DNA of 56,026 nt from Gammaproteobacteria bacterium (GTDB lineage: Bacteria; Pseudomonadota; Gammaproteobacteria; Steroidobacterales; Foliamicaceae): assembly GCA_026707445.1 (NCBI GenBank), contig JAPOWV010000001.1, positions 1-56,026 of the forward strand. The letters are read 5' to 3'. Made by a program: the position numbers and the translations under genes. Position 1 is the first letter of the stretch, and each line of letters opens with the position of its first letter. The notes beneath the pieces are model-generated. The model had not been told where the DNA came from. It made no database searches and was given only the letters and a program-made list of their open reading frames with translations. Of this stretch, positions 54,699 through 56,026 are shown one piece after another.

Positions 54699-55613
54699 AT
54701 GGCTGAACTGAGAAACGGGGACCTCGCGCGCAGGACGGCGCACGAGATTCTGGTCATGATCCAATCCGGCGACATCAAGCCGGGCGACCACCTCCGATCA
54801 CAGTTGCTAGCGGACAAATTCGGCGTTTCCCGGTCGCCCGTGCGCGACGCCATGCACCTCTTGTCCGACAAGGGCGTTCTCGAACAGCGCAGGAACCGCG
54901 GCTTTTTCGCGACCGATAAAGGACCAGGCCGGATAGCGAAACTGGTGCAGGCCTCTTCGCAGAATCTTGAAGACCAGGATGTCTATCGACGAATCGCCGA
55001 GGACTGGCTGACCGACGCGATCGACGAAGAAGTCACGGAGCTTTTCCTGCAAACGCGCTACGACCTGACCAAGGCGGAGCTGAAGGACATCCTGCTTCGC
55101 GCCACGCGGGAAGGCTGGGCGGAACGCAAGAAGGGATACGGTTGGCGGTTCCTTCCGGTAGCGAAGACGCCGGAGGCTTTCGAGCAGATCTATCGCCTTC
55201 GCATGACGATCGAACCCGCCGCGATCCTCGAGCCTACGTTTACCCCCGACCGAAAACGATTGACGGAACTGCGCGACGACCAGCAACGACTATTGGAAAC
55301 CGACGTCGAGAAGCTGCGCCTGGAACGCCTTCTGAACACCGGTTCCGACTTTCACGAAAGTCTCATTCAGCTGTCCGGCAACCCCTTCTTCCACATGTCG
55401 CTGGTCCGGGCCAACCGCATGCGCCGACTTCTCGAGTACCGGGCGAAACTGGACGCGGACAGGCTCTATTCGCAGTGCAGGCAGCACATCGAGATCATTG
55501 ACCTGCTGGCCGCGGGCGAACTCATCGAAGCGTCCTATGCGCTGAAGAGGCACCTGCAGGGAGCGCTCGCGAAGAAGACCGGCTCGCGCCGGCCCGACCT
55601 GGTCGACTTCTAG
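54699..55613 (+). CDS. GntR-family regulator with FCD-like sensor domain
   Basis: A 304-residue regulator. The N-terminal winged helix (about 8-75) has DKFGVSRSPVRDAMHLLSDK as the helix-turn-helix. A second winged-helix-like stretch (about 92-150, LTKAELKDILLRATREGWAE) follows, then an all-helical FCD-type ligand domain with LRMTIEPAAIL and TGSDFHESLIQLSGNPFF. FCD regulators usually sense small organic acids. It is transcribed away from the TonB-hydrolase-PhoD operon and most likely controls that operon and itself. Confidence 0.88.
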   Translation: MAELRNGDLARRTAHEILVMIQSGDIKPGDHLRSQLLADKFGVSRSPVRDAMHLLSDKGVLEQRRNRGFFATDKGPGRIAKLVQASSQNLEDQDVYRRIAEDWLTDAIDEEVTELFLQTRYDLTKAELKDILLRATREGWAERKKGYGWRFLPVAKTPEAFEQIYRLRMTIEPAAILEPTFTPDRKRLTELRDDQQRLLETDVEKLRLERLLNTGSDFHESLIQLSGNPFFHMSLVRANRMRRLLEYRAKLDADRLYSQCRQHIEIIDLLAAGELIEASYALKRHLQGALAKKTGSRRPDLVDF

Positions 55614-55631
55614 CGGGAAGCGCCAGCTTGA

Positions 55632-55722
55632 GCCCTTCGTTTGTCCCCCTCCTCGTGGAAGCAGGACAGCGAGAATCGAGCCAGGATGGCGCTTCCAACG
55701 AGGAGGGGGACAAACGAAGGGC
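55632..55722. repeat. Long inverted repeat, copy 5, after the GntR gene
   Basis: Left arm 55632-55661 and right arm 55692-55722 are reverse complements over 30 positions with a single one-base bulge. The 30-base centre contains GCCAGGATGGC (55680-55690), the same GGA-loop mini-hairpin as in copy 2. The right arm is followed by GGGCGAGG, also as in copy 2. It starts 18 bases after the GntR stop codon and could help end that transcript. Confidence 0.9.
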
Positions 55723-55739
55723 GAGGAAGCACGAACGAA

Positions 55740-56026
55740 GGGCGGAAGGGCTAGCCCGCATATCTCACCAGCCTTTTCTGGCTTGGGTTTTTCGGGGTTT
55801 TTGTGTGCGTTGGGTTGATCGATCGCGGTTTCGTTATGGAGGAACGCGCTGCGAAGATCCGGATCGACGGTTTTTGGTGTTCGGTGTGGCCAAAACGTCC
55901 CTTTGACGTATCTGCGGCGTCGGCGGGGCAAGGGTGTCCCTGCGGCGGGGGCCGGCGACCGCGTTGAGGGTTGGCGGACGATCTACGCGGGTGGGGCGCG
56001 AGCCGGTCCTTTGCGCAGGGCCTGGG
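55740..56026. other. Non-coding right end, possibly the outer part of a mobile element
   Basis: No credible reading frame is visible over these 287 bases. The first part is unusually T-rich (GGTTTTTCGGGGTTTTTGTG) and the rest is GC-rich. The run beginning GCCCGCATATCTCACCAG resembles, from memory only, the untranslated left ends of some IS elements (for example of the IS1380 group). No transposase or second terminal repeat lies in the window, so this cannot be established here. Confidence 0.3.

Noticed and set aside
22710..55722. CRISPR array
   Set aside because: The repeats are widely dispersed single inverted repeats with differing arms and no regular spacers; no cas genes are present.
55628..55906. 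92-residue plus-strand frame at the right end
   Set aside because: It is a translation of inverted repeat copy 5 plus adjoining non-coding sequence, with no recognisable domain.

Overview
The window reads as a high-GC gammaproteobacterial chromosome segment. The left 22.6 kb is the tuf/secE-nusG-rplKAJL-rpoBC cluster followed by rpsL-rpsG-fusA-tuf, all on the minus strand, with a tRNA(Tyr-Gly-Thr)-tuf-tRNA(Trp) head as in the enteric tufB region. RpoC keeps enteric-style zinc-ligand numbering, and the accessory genes (Rieske oxygenase, TonB receptor with a sphingomonad/caulobacter-like plug, Bat and Gld-type operons) fit a free-living or host-associated marine/soil gammaproteobacterium. The exact taxon cannot be fixed from the sequence alone.

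Layout, left to right: (1) 1-3096, start of one tuf copy, fusA, rpsG and rpsL, with their own strong promoter at about 3208-3235. (2) 3358-9315, a giant secreted metzincin/leucine-rich-repeat/FN3/dockerin-like protein placed between rpoC and rpsL, where related bacteria normally have nothing. (3) 9381-22641, rpoC, rpoB, rplL, rplJ, rplA, rplK, nusG, secE, tRNA-Trp, a second tuf, and tRNAs Thr, Gly and Tyr. (4) 22905-28321, plus-strand RND efflux pair and a translationally coupled isovaleryl-CoA dehydrogenase. (5) 28464-36540, minus-strand Rieske oxygenase, then a Gld-type ABC exporter operon (ATPase, permease, GldG-like, DUF4340) that runs on into an M50 protease and an orphan DPPY methyltransferase, then a periplasmic methyltransferase. 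(6) 36747-40446, acidic lipoprotein, rhomboid, M48 lipoprotein, lipA, ogt. (7) 40482-46861, aerotolerance-type operon moxR-DUF58-DUF4381-batA-batB-batD. (8) 46906-47355, DUF192 protein. (9) 47360-55613, PhoD-like lipoprotein, a double-headed serine hydrolase lipoprotein and a TonB receptor in one probable operon, with a divergent GntR/FCD regulator.

The most unusual structure is a dispersed family of five long inverted repeats (22710-22820, 28327-28439, 39596-39861, 50759-50863, 55632-55722). Each has a nearly perfect 26-33 bp stem whose sequence differs from copy to copy. Four copies carry short internal hairpins that display GGA or GGGA between varying but complementary 4-bp arms. The 22.7-kb copy contains two CAGGGATG boxes, one of them in a sequence that matches the CsrA/RsmA in-vitro consensus. 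One copy (50.8 kb) lies inside an open reading frame and encodes the linker between two homologous hydrolase domains; another overlaps the lipA start. I infer a mobile or RNA-structured repeat family that may present CsrA-type binding sites and has contributed to at least one gene fusion.

The last ~300 bases hold no convincing gene and might be the non-coding end of a mobile element cut by the window edge.
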